Assembly (NCBI GenBank): GCA_007127255.1
Contig: SKZS01000150.1
Span: forward strand, 1-22,803
DNA from: Syntrophomonadaceae bacterium
Lineage (GTDB): Bacteria; Bacillota; Dethiobacteria; DTU022
DNA: 22,803 nt
Reading direction: 5' to 3'
The notes beneath the pieces were generated by a model that made no database searches, had not been told where the DNA came from, and was given only the letters and a program-made list of their open reading frames with translations. Made by a program: the position numbers and the translations under genes. Shown one piece after another: positions 13,610 through 20,989 of this stretch. How positions within the stretch are numbered: position 1 is the first letter of the stretch; the number at the start of each line of letters is the position of its first letter.

Positions 13610-15373
13610 ATGGCTTTAGATCCAACCAAACATGCCGATTGGGAAATAGCTGAAGCTGCTGAATCAAGTATGAAGAAGGTATACCAGTTGGCAGAGGAGC
13701 TTAAACTTGAAGAAGAAGAGCTCCTGCCCCATGGTCACTATGTGGCAAAAGTTGATTACAAGAAAGTGCTCGACAGAAAAAAAGATGTTCCCGGTGGAAA
13801 GTATATTGATGTTACCGCGATAACTCCCACCCCGCTTGGAGAAGGCAAATCTACATCAACTATGGGTTTAACCCAGGGGATGGGTAAGCTTGGCAAGAAT
13901 GTTCTCGCTACAATTCGCCAGCCATCAGGTGGTCCGACCATGAATGTAAAGGGTTCTGCGGCAGGCGGTGGTTTGGCCCAGTGTATTCCTTTGACTCCAT
14001 TTTCTCTTGGTTTGACCGGCGATATTAATGCAATTATGAATGCACATAATCTCGGTATGGTAGCTTTGAACTCACGCCTGCAGCACGAAGCTAACTCTAC
14101 CGATGCATTTTTAGAGCGCAGCGGTCTTAAGCGGTTAGATATTGATCCGAAAAATGTATCAATGAACTGGATTATTGACTTTTGTGCACAGGGCTTGCGC
14201 AATATCATCATGGGCCTTGGTGGAAGAAGAGACGGATTCATGATGAGCTCAAGTTTTAATATTGCTGTTTCATCAGAAGTTATGGCTATTTTGGCGGTAG
14301 CCAATGATCTAAAGGATATGCGCGAAAGGATGGGCAAGATTGTAGTTGCTTACGATAAGAGAGGCAATCCGGTTACCACGGAAGATCTTGATGTGGCCGG
14401 AGCTATGACTGCCTGGATGGTTGAAGCAATCAACCCCAACCTGATGCAAACACTTGAAGGACAGCCGGTATTTGTCCATGCCGGGCCTTTTGCAAACATT
14501 GCCATTGGTCAGTCTTCAATCATTGCTGACCGGGTTGGGCTTAAATTAAGCGATTATGTAATCACCGAGTCCGGGTTTGCTGCCGATATCGGTTTTGAGA
14601 AATTCTGGAATTTGAAATGCCGTATGTCCGGTCTTACTCCGGATTGTGCTGTAATTGTTGCTACAATCCGTGCTTTAAAATGCCACGGTGGCGCTCCGGT
14701 TCCAAAACCGGGTCAGCCGCTCGATCCCGCCTACAAGGAAGAAAATGTTGAGTGGGTCGAAAAAGGCTGCGACAATTTAATTCACCACATAAATACCGTT
14801 AAAAAAGCCGGTATCAGTCCGGTTGTCTGTATTAACCACTTCTATACAGATACCGATAACGAAGTTAAAGCAGTACGCCGCCTGGCTGAAGAAGCAGGCG
14901 CCAGGGTCGCCCTCTCGAAGCACTGGCAGTATGGTGGAGATGGAGCAAAAGAGTTTGCTGAAGCTGTGGTTGAAGCCTGTGATGAAAAAACCGATTTCAA
15001 ATACCTCTATGAACTGGAAACGCCACTGCGTGAACGTATAGACTTGATTGCCAGGGAAGTGTACGGTGCAGATGGTGTTGAATATTCGGCTGAAGCTCTT
15101 GAAAAGGCTAAGAAGATGGAGGCTGATCCTAAAATCCAGAAGATGGGGACCTGTATGGTCAAAACGCACCTAAGCCTCAGTGACAACCCTGCTCTGAAGG
15201 GTGTTCCCAAAGGTTGGAAACTACATGTTCGTGATATTCTAACTTATGGCGGCGCTGACTTTGTAGTTCCCGTAGCCGGTGCTATCTCCCTGATGCCCGG
15301 TACCGCAGCCAATCCTGCTTACCGTAAAGTTGATGTTGATGTCGAAACCGGAAAGGTGCAGGGCCTGTTTTAA
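13610..15373 (+). CDS. fhs: Formate-tetrahydrofolate ligase, divergent long type
   Basis: The enzyme makes 10-formyl-THF from formate, ATP and THF. It is the entry step of the methyl branch of the Wood-Ljungdahl pathway and also serves purine synthesis. At 587 residues it is longer than the common bacterial form (about 557). Visible parts are the P-loop TPTPLGEGKST (Lys80), RQPSGGP, KGSAAGGG, LMQTLEGQPVFVHAGPFANI and KTHLSLSDNPALKGVP. From memory, the wording is closer to the synthetase part of eukaryotic-type C1-THF synthase than to the short clostridial enzyme. Where most homologues read NLHxTGDxHA, this one has SLGLTGDINA (Gly134, Asn140). The ATG follows CAAGGAGG. It is monocistronic between a 147-bp gap without a convincing promoter and a bidirectional terminator. 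The family is secure; activity is likely but unproven. Confidence 0.93.
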   Translation: MALDPTKHADWEIAEAAESSMKKVYQLAEELKLEEEELLPHGHYVAKVDYKKVLDRKKDVPGGKYIDVTAITPTPLGEGKSTSTMGLTQGMGKLGKNVLATIRQPSGGPTMNVKGSAAGGGLAQCIPLTPFSLGLTGDINAIMNAHNLGMVALNSRLQHEANSTDAFLERSGLKRLDIDPKNVSMNWIIDFCAQGLRNIIMGLGGRRDGFMMSSSFNIAVSSEVMAILAVANDLKDMRERMGKIVVAYDKRGNPVTTEDLDVAGAMTAWMVEAINPNLMQTLEGQPVFVHAGPFANIAIGQSSIIADRVGLKLSDYVITESGFAADIGFEKFWNLKCRMSGLTPDCAVIVATIRALKCHGGAPVPKPGQPLDPAYKEENVEWVEKGCDNLIHHINTVKKAGISPVVCINHFYTDTDNEVKAVRRLAEEAGARVALSKHWQYGGDGAKEFAEAVVEACDEKTDFKYLYELETPLRERIDLIAREVYGADGVEYSAEALEKAKKMEADPKIQKMGTCMVKTHLSLSDNPALKGVPKGWKLHVRDILTYGGADFVVPVAGAISLMPGTAANPAYRKVDVDVETGKVQGLF

Positions 15374-15405
15374 ATATAATCTTGCCCTTTGGGCAGATAA
15401 AAGTA

Positions 15406-15441
15406 AAAAAAGAGGGACGCTTTCACGGCGCCCCTCTTTTT
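15406..15441. terminator. Bidirectional terminator between fhs and folK
   Basis: AGAGGGACGC (15411-15420) pairs with GCGCCCCTCT (15428-15437) with one A-C mismatch and a 7-nt loop. An A-run lies on the left and a T-run on the right, so it can end transcripts from both convergent genes. Confidence 0.88.
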
Positions 15442-15473
15442 AGTGGTAGGGTAAAAAATTAAGTAGGTTGCTT

Positions 15474-15986
15474 TTAAGATTGCTCATGCCACCCGGAAGG
15501 CATATAAAGTTTCACGTCAGGGGATGGGTCGCGATTTAAAAGTATAGTATGCACTGTTTTATTTATACCAGAAATGAAAAGTTCAGGGGCTATGTCGAAA
15601 AGGGGGATCAGAACAAAATCGCGTTCGGCAAGCCGGGGGTGCGGCAGCTCCAGTGTCGGTGTGTTTATCAGGGAGCCTTCATAAGTGAGAATATCGAGAT
15701 CTATCAGGCGTGGTCCCCACCTTTCTTCGCGCACCCTTCCCAGCGCATTTTCTATTTCCTGCATTTTCTCAAGTAATTCTTCCGGCAGCAGGGCTGTTTC
15801 CAGCAAAGCGCAGGCATTCAAAAACGGGCCCTGTTTCGGACCGCCCAGAGGAGCAGTTTCATAAAGGGGTGAAACAGATTGAACTTTAATATCCTCCTGG
15901 TCAGAAATCATTTTTATTGCTTTTTGAAGATATTCCAGGCGGTTCCCCAGGTTTGCCCCCAGTCCTATGTATGCCCGTTTAATAAT
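15474..15986 (-). CDS. folK: HPPK, 6-hydroxymethyl-7,8-dihydropterin pyrophosphokinase, probable ATT start
   Basis: FolK transfers pyrophosphate from ATP to 6-hydroxymethyldihydropterin. The N-terminal signature RAYIGLGANLGNRLEYLQKA lies upstream of the first canonical start (ATG 15911). It is followed by YETAPLGGP, FLNACALLET, the HPPK signature RWGPRLIDLDIL and the ending LPHPRLAERDFVLIPL. From the folB stop (TAA 16016-16014) to ATG 15911 the frame is open but has no ATG, GTG or TTG. AAGGAGG (16001-15995) precedes three consecutive ATT codons at 15989, 15986 and 15983, at 5, 8 and 11 nt. I annotate 15986 (170 residues, fMet-IKRAYIGLGAN). Starting at ATG 15911 would remove the first beta strand and pterin-binding part. 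It is the last gene of the fol operon, 24-27 nt after folB. Confidence 0.92.
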   Translation of the reverse strand: MIKRAYIGLGANLGNRLEYLQKAIKMISDQEDIKVQSVSPLYETAPLGGPKQGPFLNACALLETALLPEELLEKMQEIENALGRVREERWGPRLIDLDILTYEGSLINTPTLELPHPRLAERDFVLIPLFDIAPELFISGINKTVHTILLNRDPSPDVKLYMPSGWHEQS

Positions 15987-15994
15987 AATTGAAG

Positions 15995-16001
15995 CCTCCT
16001 T
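15995..16001 (-). promoter_or_regulatory. Shine-Dalgarno deciding the folK start
   Basis: AAGGAGG on the minus strand between the folB stop and three ATT codons is a strong SD. The only canonical start codon near it, a GTG upstream, is out of frame. This makes ATT initiation the simplest reading. Confidence 0.8.
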
Positions 16002-16013
16002 GTCACTTTCACA

Positions 16014-16367
16014 TTATTTGCTGCGGCTGATGATTACGCTAACCCCACCCTGCACACCCGGTATGGGCGGGTTAGGTTTGCGGACTTCGACAGTAACCTC
16101 GATTACTTTGTCAATCGTAAGCAGCTTATCGGCAATGCGAGAAGCCAGGGTTTCCAGAAGGCGGCATGATTTGCCATACATTACTTCTTCAACTATTGAT
16201 ACGGCAGAGCGATAATCGGGCACATGATCAATCTGGTCATGAAGATGATTGGAAAGATCAAGGCCCAGCTCCAGGCTGACCTGAAATTCCTGGCCCAGGC
16301 TTTGCTCTTCTAGAAGAAGACCATGATAACCGTAGCATACAATTCTTTCAACAACGATGCGGTCCAT
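16014..16367 (-). CDS. folB: Dihydroneopterin aldolase
   Basis: FolB cleaves 7,8-dihydroneopterin to 6-hydroxymethyl-7,8-dihydropterin and glycolaldehyde, and also epimerises it. At 117 residues it has normal length for this tunnel-fold octamer. The pattern YHGLLLEEQSLGQEF carries the conserved Glu (Glu21) and VEVRKPNPPIPG the catalytic Lys (Lys97). The ATG lies 6 nt after folP, and its SD (CGGAGGTGA) is made of the last two sense codons and the stop of folP, so the two are translationally coupled. folK follows in the same reading frame after the TAA stop. Confidence 0.97.
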   Translation of the reverse strand: MDRIVVERIVCYGYHGLLLEEQSLGQEFQVSLELGLDLSNHLHDQIDHVPDYRSAVSIVEEVMYGKSCRLLETLASRIADKLLTIDKVIEVTVEVRKPNPPIPGVQGGVSVIISRSK

Positions 16368-16373
16368 TCAAGT

Positions 16374-16382
16374 TCACCTCCG
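16374..16382 (-). promoter_or_regulatory. folB Shine-Dalgarno embedded in the folP stop
   Basis: CGGAGGTGA on the minus strand forms the final Arg-Arg codons and TGA stop of folP, and sits 6 nt before the folB ATG. It indicates coupled translation. Confidence 0.85.
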
Positions 16383-17546
16383 GGTTATCGCATCGGTCAT
16401 TACAGCGACCCGTTTCATTTGCATAACATCATGAACCCTGATGATATCGGCGCCTGTAGCTATACCGTATGCAACCGTTGCGGCAGTTCCTTCAAGTCGT
16501 TCCTCGGTCGGAAGATCAAGGGTTTTTCCAATCATCGATTTTCGTGAAGTTCCCAGCAGTAAGGGATAACCGAGTTTTGAAAAAACTTGTAAATGGAACA
16601 TAACTTCAAGGTTCTGTTCAAGATTTTTACCAAAACCGATGCCGGGATCAATAATTATTTGGTTGTCTTCAATACCAACCTGGCGGGCCAGGTCAATTGA
16701 TTCTTCTAACTCTGCGATTATATTCGGGATTAAATCGTCATAGTCTGTGTTGCCGCGGTTATGCATCAGGCACACAGGAACCCGATAGCGGGCTGCAACA
16801 CTTCCAATTTCGCTGTCTTTTTTTAAACCCCATACGTCGTTAAGCATTTCTACTCCTGCCTCAAGAGCATGTTCTGCGACTGATGCCTTGTAAGTATCAA
16901 TAGAGAGAGGTATTTTAAAATTGTTGTCACTTTTCAGGGCTTGGATTACCGGCATAACACGTTTTAGCTCTTCCTCGGCGGTAATTTCCTGTGCACCCGG
17001 CCTGGTTGATTCACCACCGATATCAATGATATCAGCACCGTCAGCAGCCATCTTATAAGCCTGGGCAATGGCATTTTCAGTCTTGTCAAACCGGCCTCCA
17101 TCAGAAAATGAATCGGGTGTGATATTGAGGATTCCCATAATCAGTGTTCTTTTACCGAGGTAAAAAGTATGACTGCCGAGATGTAGTTTTTCCGTCGGTT
17201 TATGCTTTAGTTTTTCAAGAACATGGTGTATTGATTGCCCAAGTTCTCCGGCTTTTCCACTTTGTGCTTTTAAGCAGCGGCATAATGAGGAGATTTCTTG
17301 ACTAGAACCGGCAATTACAGCATCGATGTCGTTATCAGCAGCATGAGTTTTCTCTGAAAAAATAATCGCTGCATTTTCTCTGGACACAAGTTCCTCTAAC
17401 AGAGGGACGAGCGATCCTGGTATATCGCAGAGCTTAAAAACATTGCGAATACAGCTTTGTAAAAACTGCTCTATTTTTAGGTTATCTAAATCCATTGATT
17501 TAAGTTCATTTTCAATTATTTGAGAGCTATAGTGGACAACATGCAT
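16374..17546 (-). CDS. folP: Dihydropteroate synthase with N-terminal extension
   Basis: FolP joins 6-hydroxymethyldihydropterin pyrophosphate with p-aminobenzoate; it is the sulfonamide target. The DHPS barrel starts near residue 125 with MGILNITPDSFSDGG (137-151). GGESTRPGA, the DPGIGFGKN pterin-site segment, LLGTSRKSMIG and the ending IIRVHDV follow. The enzyme usually has about 270-285 residues. Here 390 are encoded because of about 120 extra N-terminal residues without a recognised domain. I recall similar long forms in other Clostridia, so this is probably not a fusion error. ATG 17546 follows GGGGTGAT closely and lies 18 nt after the HD gene. Confidence 0.96.
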   Translation of the reverse strand: MHVVHYSSQIIENELKSMDLDNLKIEQFLQSCIRNVFKLCDIPGSLVPLLEELVSRENAAIIFSEKTHAADNDIDAVIAGSSQEISSLCRCLKAQSGKAGELGQSIHHVLEKLKHKPTEKLHLGSHTFYLGKRTLIMGILNITPDSFSDGGRFDKTENAIAQAYKMAADGADIIDIGGESTRPGAQEITAEEELKRVMPVIQALKSDNNFKIPLSIDTYKASVAEHALEAGVEMLNDVWGLKKDSEIGSVAARYRVPVCLMHNRGNTDYDDLIPNIIAELEESIDLARQVGIEDNQIIIDPGIGFGKNLEQNLEVMFHLQVFSKLGYPLLLGTSRKSMIGKTLDLPTEERLEGTAATVAYGIATGADIIRVHDVMQMKRVAVMTDAITRR

Positions 17547-17564
17547 AGCATCACCCCGATGCGT

Positions 17565-18059
17565 TTAATAAAGTAGAGTATCCCGGTTAGGCTGCCCTTC
17601 AAACTTGCTGCACTGTTCCCAAACATCACAGCGAAAACAGGTACGGGAGAGGCTGTCAGCTCTTCCGAGAGCAGTGCTGAGAGGTGAACGATGCTCATGG
17701 CAATCATTTTTTATACGGTGCTGAGCAATTGCTTTTTGAATTAAACTGCTCTCGGCTTCAGAGAAATCAGTTTCTGAAAGAATTGTTTCTGCCAGTTCAG
17801 CGCTCTTTTTTGCATGGTCAGCTCCGGATTGATATTCAAACCAGCGCCCGATATCGTGAAGTAATCCTGCTGCATAAGCCATTTCCCTGGTAATGAATGG
17901 GGTATTTTCTTCAAGAATTAGAATATAGGTCAAACGGGCAGTTGACAGGAGATGTTCGAAATGGTGATTACAAAACATGCGATTTACTTCTGTGCCATTG
18001 TTTTTCCCCAGGCACTCCTGGTAGATTGGGCTGGCAATAATCTGTTCGATGTTATTCAT
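17565..18059 (-). CDS. HD-domain phosphohydrolase in the folate operon, with C-terminal Cys cluster
   Basis: This 164-residue protein has HD-superfamily metal ligands: a His in CNHHFEHLLSTARL (32-36), the HD pair His68-Asp69 in GLLHDIGRW, His82 in GADHAK, His114 and Asp135. After RADSLSR comes CFRCDVWEQC (Cys141, 144, 150), a C-x2-C-x5-C cluster that could bind zinc or iron. HD proteins usually hydrolyse phosphate esters. It sits between folE and folP, 18 nt from each, so it is co-expressed with folate synthesis. No Nudix-type dihydroneopterin triphosphatase is present, so it is a candidate for that step. The domain is certain; the function is inferred from position. The ATG follows GGAGG with 7 nt spacing. 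Confidence 0.88.
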   Translation of the reverse strand: MNNIEQIIASPIYQECLGKNNGTEVNRMFCNHHFEHLLSTARLTYILILEENTPFITREMAYAAGLLHDIGRWFEYQSGADHAKKSAELAETILSETDFSEAESSLIQKAIAQHRIKNDCHEHRSPLSTALGRADSLSRTCFRCDVWEQCSKFEGQPNRDTLLY

Positions 18060-18076
18060 TAAACAACCTCCGCTTA

Positions 18077-18646
18077 CTAATTGTAACGGTCTTTAATCAA
18101 ACTGAAGACTTCTATTCGGGAACTCGGATTGCGACGGAAAAGACCTCTTACGGCAGAAGTGACTGTTGCTGAACCAGGTTTGCCAACACCGCGAATGCTC
18201 ATACAGAGGTGTTCAGCTTCAACAACGACAACAACCCCTTTTGGCTTAAGCTCTTCAGTAATAATATCAGCTACATTTGAAGTTAGCCTTTCCTGGAGCT
18301 GGGGGCGTCTTGAAACAGTTTCAATTACCCGGACCAGTTTGCTTAGACCAACAATTCTTCCTCCTGCAGGAAGGTATGCAACATGGGCTTTTCCATAAAA
18401 GGGCAGTAAATGGTGTTCGCACATTGAATAGAAAGCTATATCTTTCACAAGTACGATTTCATCGTGGCCATCTTCTACAAAACATGTTTTCAGGTGCGAC
18501 TTGGCGTCTTGCTTCAATCCGCTGAATAGTTCAGTATACGTATTTGCCACTCGTTCGGGAGTTCCGCGTAATCCTTCTCTGTTTAAGTCTTCACCAACTG
18601 CTTCCAGGATCATTTCTATAGCCCTTATGATTTTCTCCTTGTCCAT
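18077..18646 (-). CDS. folE: GTP cyclohydrolase I (type IA)
   Basis: FolE converts GTP to 7,8-dihydroneopterin triphosphate and formate, the first step of folate synthesis. At 189 residues it has the standard length. Zinc ligands are visible as Cys76 and His79 in SMCEHHLLPFYGKAHV and Cys148 in EHLCMSIRGV. GLSKLVRVIE, RRPQLQERLT and GVGKPGSATVTSAVRGLF complete the signature. ATG 18646 follows AAGGCGG with 6 nt spacing. A TTG at 18691 would add 15 residues overlapping the upstream gene, with no family support. It lies 17 nt after the CPBP gene and 17 nt before the HD gene, so it sits mid-operon. No tetrahydrofolate riboswitch is apparent upstream. Confidence 0.97.
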   Translation of the reverse strand: MDKEKIIRAIEMILEAVGEDLNREGLRGTPERVANTYTELFSGLKQDAKSHLKTCFVEDGHDEIVLVKDIAFYSMCEHHLLPFYGKAHVAYLPAGGRIVGLSKLVRVIETVSRRPQLQERLTSNVADIITEELKPKGVVVVVEAEHLCMSIRGVGKPGSATVTSAVRGLFRRNPSSRIEVFSLIKDRYN

Positions 18647-18663
18647 TGCAAACCGCCTTTCTG

Positions 18664-19977
18664 TTAATAAATTAAAATGCCGGGCAGCCAAAGAATTAAA
18701 CCGTGCAAAACTACACAGGACATGATGTTTTCAGTGCGCAGGTAAAGGTATCCGAGAACAAAGGCAGTTCCCGGCACAAGCACAGCAACTTCTAAATATG
18801 TGTATGGATAAGCCGACATCCATGGCTCGGTTGCCAGCAGGTAGATGAAATGAGTGACAGCAGCCAGAAAAACCATTGCCAGCAATCCTTTCGTAACTCC
18901 CAGCCAGCGGCTTAAATAGGTCTGAATATAGCCTCGCCAGATTAGTTCAAGCGGCAGGGCCACCAGTAAGAATAGCAATGGCAGCTGCAAGAAGGTTCTA
19001 AAACCGCCTGTGCTAATCCCTGCCGGCAAACCGCGGATTGTGCATACAACCAGAATTGCAGCAGTTATGGCTAAAAAGTAGCCATTATGTATCTTATCTC
19101 TGCGCAGACCGAGATCCATATAATCAATCTTTCCATTTATTGCATAGTAAGCCAGGATAAAGAGTATTAAAAAATAACCGGCAGCCGAATATAGCTCCGA
19201 TAGATTAAATAAATTCGTGCCTATCCTGGTTATTGCCACGAGTGCCAGCACCATAGGTATCAAAATCAGGCTGAACAAGCGCGGCGGTGTATTGCCCAGA
19301 TGCATCCAGTAGCGTGAATAACGGTGGTCCGGCGATAGAATGGTAAGGACGATAACTAAAATGGCGATAAAGATGGTATATACCAGGAAAGCGCCAAATA
19401 CAGTGGGCATGGAATAATTTGCTGAAGGAGGCAAATCCGGCTTGCCCTCGGGGGATACGAAGTAATAGTAAGAGAGATCTTCCGGGGCATGGAAAGTGAC
19501 CGGAATTGTATCTTTCCATATAGCCGGTATCCCTTTCTGATTGTCACCAATTCTTGCAACCTGGCTTAAAAGGGCTTCATCTTCAACCGGCATAAAGATG
19601 TTGTTTCCCCGTATTTCCTCAAAAATGCTGTGCTCAGTAACAATAAATAAACCCCCGTTTAAATCATTATTAACCTGTGTTTCTTTGTTCCGGTAAAATC
19701 CTTCACCCAACAGCAGATTACTCCTGTAGCGGTCAGTTTGGTTGACAGTGAGGATAATTCCACCCTGAGGGAAGTTAACTTCCAAATTATTCAATTCAAA
19801 TGACCATGGCTCAAATTCACAGACGGTTTCAGTTTCATACTGATATGGGATCCTACCGAGAGAGCCGGGAAAGATTGCTGTAACAATAAATGCTGAAACA
19901 ACAAGGGCTATGGTAATACCCAGTAAAATTAACATGGCAATAAAATAATTACTGGCCCCGATTTTTTTAAGTAGCAA
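18664..19977 (-). CDS. CPBP-family intramembrane protein with large extracytoplasmic domain, degenerate catalytic motif
   Basis: This 437-residue membrane protein has an N-terminal anchor (about 12-35), an extracytoplasmic domain (about 36-190) and about seven further membrane segments. The C-terminal third resembles CPBP (CAAX-type/Abi) proteases: LPLELIWRGYIQ (344-348), FLAAVTHF (His376) and VVLHGLILW (His425). The usual EExxxR motif is degenerate, with Leu343 in place of the first Glu, and the Asn expected after the last His is not seen. It may be a weak or inactive protease. It is the first gene of the folate operon, 17 nt before folE, with TTG 19977 after AAGGAGG. A functional link to folate is not evident. 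Confidence 0.75.
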   Translation of the reverse strand: MLLKKIGASNYFIAMLILLGITIALVVSAFIVTAIFPGSLGRIPYQYETETVCEFEPWSFELNNLEVNFPQGGIILTVNQTDRYRSNLLLGEGFYRNKETQVNNDLNGGLFIVTEHSIFEEIRGNNIFMPVEDEALLSQVARIGDNQKGIPAIWKDTIPVTFHAPEDLSYYYFVSPEGKPDLPPSANYSMPTVFGAFLVYTIFIAILVIVLTILSPDHRYSRYWMHLGNTPPRLFSLILIPMVLALVAITRIGTNLFNLSELYSAAGYFLILFILAYYAINGKIDYMDLGLRRDKIHNGYFLAITAAILVVCTIRGLPAGISTGGFRTFLQLPLLFLLVALPLELIWRGYIQTYLSRWLGVTKGLLAMVFLAAVTHFIYLLATEPWMSAYPYTYLEVAVLVPGTAFVLGYLYLRTENIMSCVVLHGLILWLPGILIY

Positions 19978-20107
19978 CTAAAGTTCCTCCTTGAGCTTGT
20001 CTTGTTGTCATTGTTCTCGGTATACTTCAACGAGTCTACCCCTTTTCCTTCTCAAATGCAAGAGTATAACATGGGGGTGCATAGTACCGTTTCTTTTCAA
20101 AACAGGT

Positions 20108-20136
20108 TTGATCTGCTATAGTGGATGTGTTAATAA
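20108..20136 (+). promoter_or_regulatory. Probable promoter of coaX
   Basis: TTGATC (20108-20113), a 17-bp spacer and TAATAA (20131-20136) form a reasonable sigma-A promoter about 40 bp before the coaX start. It lies in the 197-bp divergent region, where I saw no convincing promoter for the minus-strand operon. Confidence 0.5.
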
Positions 20137-20174
20137 ATACTAAATTCAATTGAAAACTACACGGGGTGAAATAA

Positions 20175-20939
20175 TTGCTTCTGGCTATTGATGTCGGTAA
20201 TACTCACATTATGCTTGGTGTTTTCAGGGAAGAAAATATTATGGTTTACTGGCGGCTTGCCACCTGTAAGGAGAGCACAGAAGATGAATTGGGTATGATC
20301 GTAAAAAATCTACTGCATAACAATCGTTTGAAGCTGACCGATATAGAGTCAATTGCTATATCTTCGGTCGTACCTCCCTTGATGTATTCCCTCGAGCGCA
20401 TGGCAAACAAATATTTTAATATCGAACCTCTTGTTATTGGCCCCGGTATTAAAACCGGTTTAAATATTGTAATAGATAACCCCAGGGAGGTAGGAGCTGA
20501 TCGCATAGTAAATGCTGTTGCCGCTCACAATTTATATGAAGGACCGTTAATAATTGTAGATTTTGGGACAGCGACAACATTTTGTGCAGTTTCAGAAGCT
20601 GGTGATTACCTGGGTGGTGTTATAGCTCCCGGTATCGGAATCTCCCTGGAAGCTCTATTTGAACGGGCCGCGAAACTGCCGCGGGTAGAGATAATTCGTC
20701 CGGAACGCGTGATTGGCAAGGACACAATCGCCAGCATGCAGTCAGGGATAGTTTTTGGATTTGTCGGCCAGGTTGATGGTATAGTGCGCAGGATGATTAA
20801 TGAATTTGCTGTTGAGCCCAGGGTTATCGCAACCGGTGGTTTTGCTGCCCTGATTGCCCGCGAATCGGAGACCATCTGCAAAGTTAATTCGCTCTTAACC
20901 CTGGAAGGGCTGCGCATCATCAGTAATTTGAACAGGTAA
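20175..20939 (+). CDS. coaX: Type III pantothenate kinase
   Basis: CoaX phosphorylates pantothenate in the first step of coenzyme A synthesis. It belongs to the ASKHA fold and is not inhibited by CoA. Visible motifs are the P-loop DVGNTHIMLGVF at the N-terminus, NPREVGADRIVNAVAA, the catalytic-Asp segment IIVDFGTATTF, GGVIAPGIGISLEALFERAA and the late ATGGFAAL. Its 254 residues are normal. TTG 20175 follows GGGGTGA. In Bacillus coaX directly follows ftsH; here the amidohydrolase, peptidase, fhs and inverted folate genes lie between. It leads a four-gene plus-strand run. Confidence 0.97.
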   Translation: MLLAIDVGNTHIMLGVFREENIMVYWRLATCKESTEDELGMIVKNLLHNNRLKLTDIESIAISSVVPPLMYSLERMANKYFNIEPLVIGPGIKTGLNIVIDNPREVGADRIVNAVAAHNLYEGPLIIVDFGTATTFCAVSEAGDYLGGVIAPGIGISLEALFERAAKLPRVEIIRPERVIGKDTIASMQSGIVFGFVGQVDGIVRRMINEFAVEPRVIATGGFAALIARESETICKVNSLLTLEGLRIISNLNR

Positions 20940-20989
20940 TACTTTTTAAGGGAGTTTATTCTATCATAATTACATAGGGAGGGAATGTA

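Noticed and set aside
13756..14337. Long minus-strand open frame inside fhs
   Set aside because: It lies fully within a well-conserved enzyme gene, shows no family motifs and has no separate support; it is an antisense shadow of codon usage.
14777..15169. Second minus-strand open frame inside fhs
   Set aside because: Same reason: antisense to conserved FTHFS codons, with no SD or motif.
15911..16016. FolB-FolK fusion by readthrough of the in-frame TAA
   Set aside because: Both genes share a frame, but AAGGAGG lies between the stop and the folK coding start, and no readthrough signal is seen. Re-initiation at ATT is simpler.
18647..18691. folE starting at TTG 18691
   Set aside because: It would overlap the upstream gene and add 15 residues; ATG 18646 has an SD and gives the normal N-terminus.
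18691..19977. Tetrahydrofolate riboswitch for the folate operon
   Set aside because: I looked upstream of folE and in the leader of the operon (19978-20174) for the conserved riboswitch core and saw nothing resembling it. A covariance-model search was not possible.
19978..20174. Promoter for the minus-strand CPBP-fol operon
   Set aside because: A TATACT occurs on the minus strand, but the nearest -35-like TTGAAA is about 26 bp away, too far for a sigma-A promoter.
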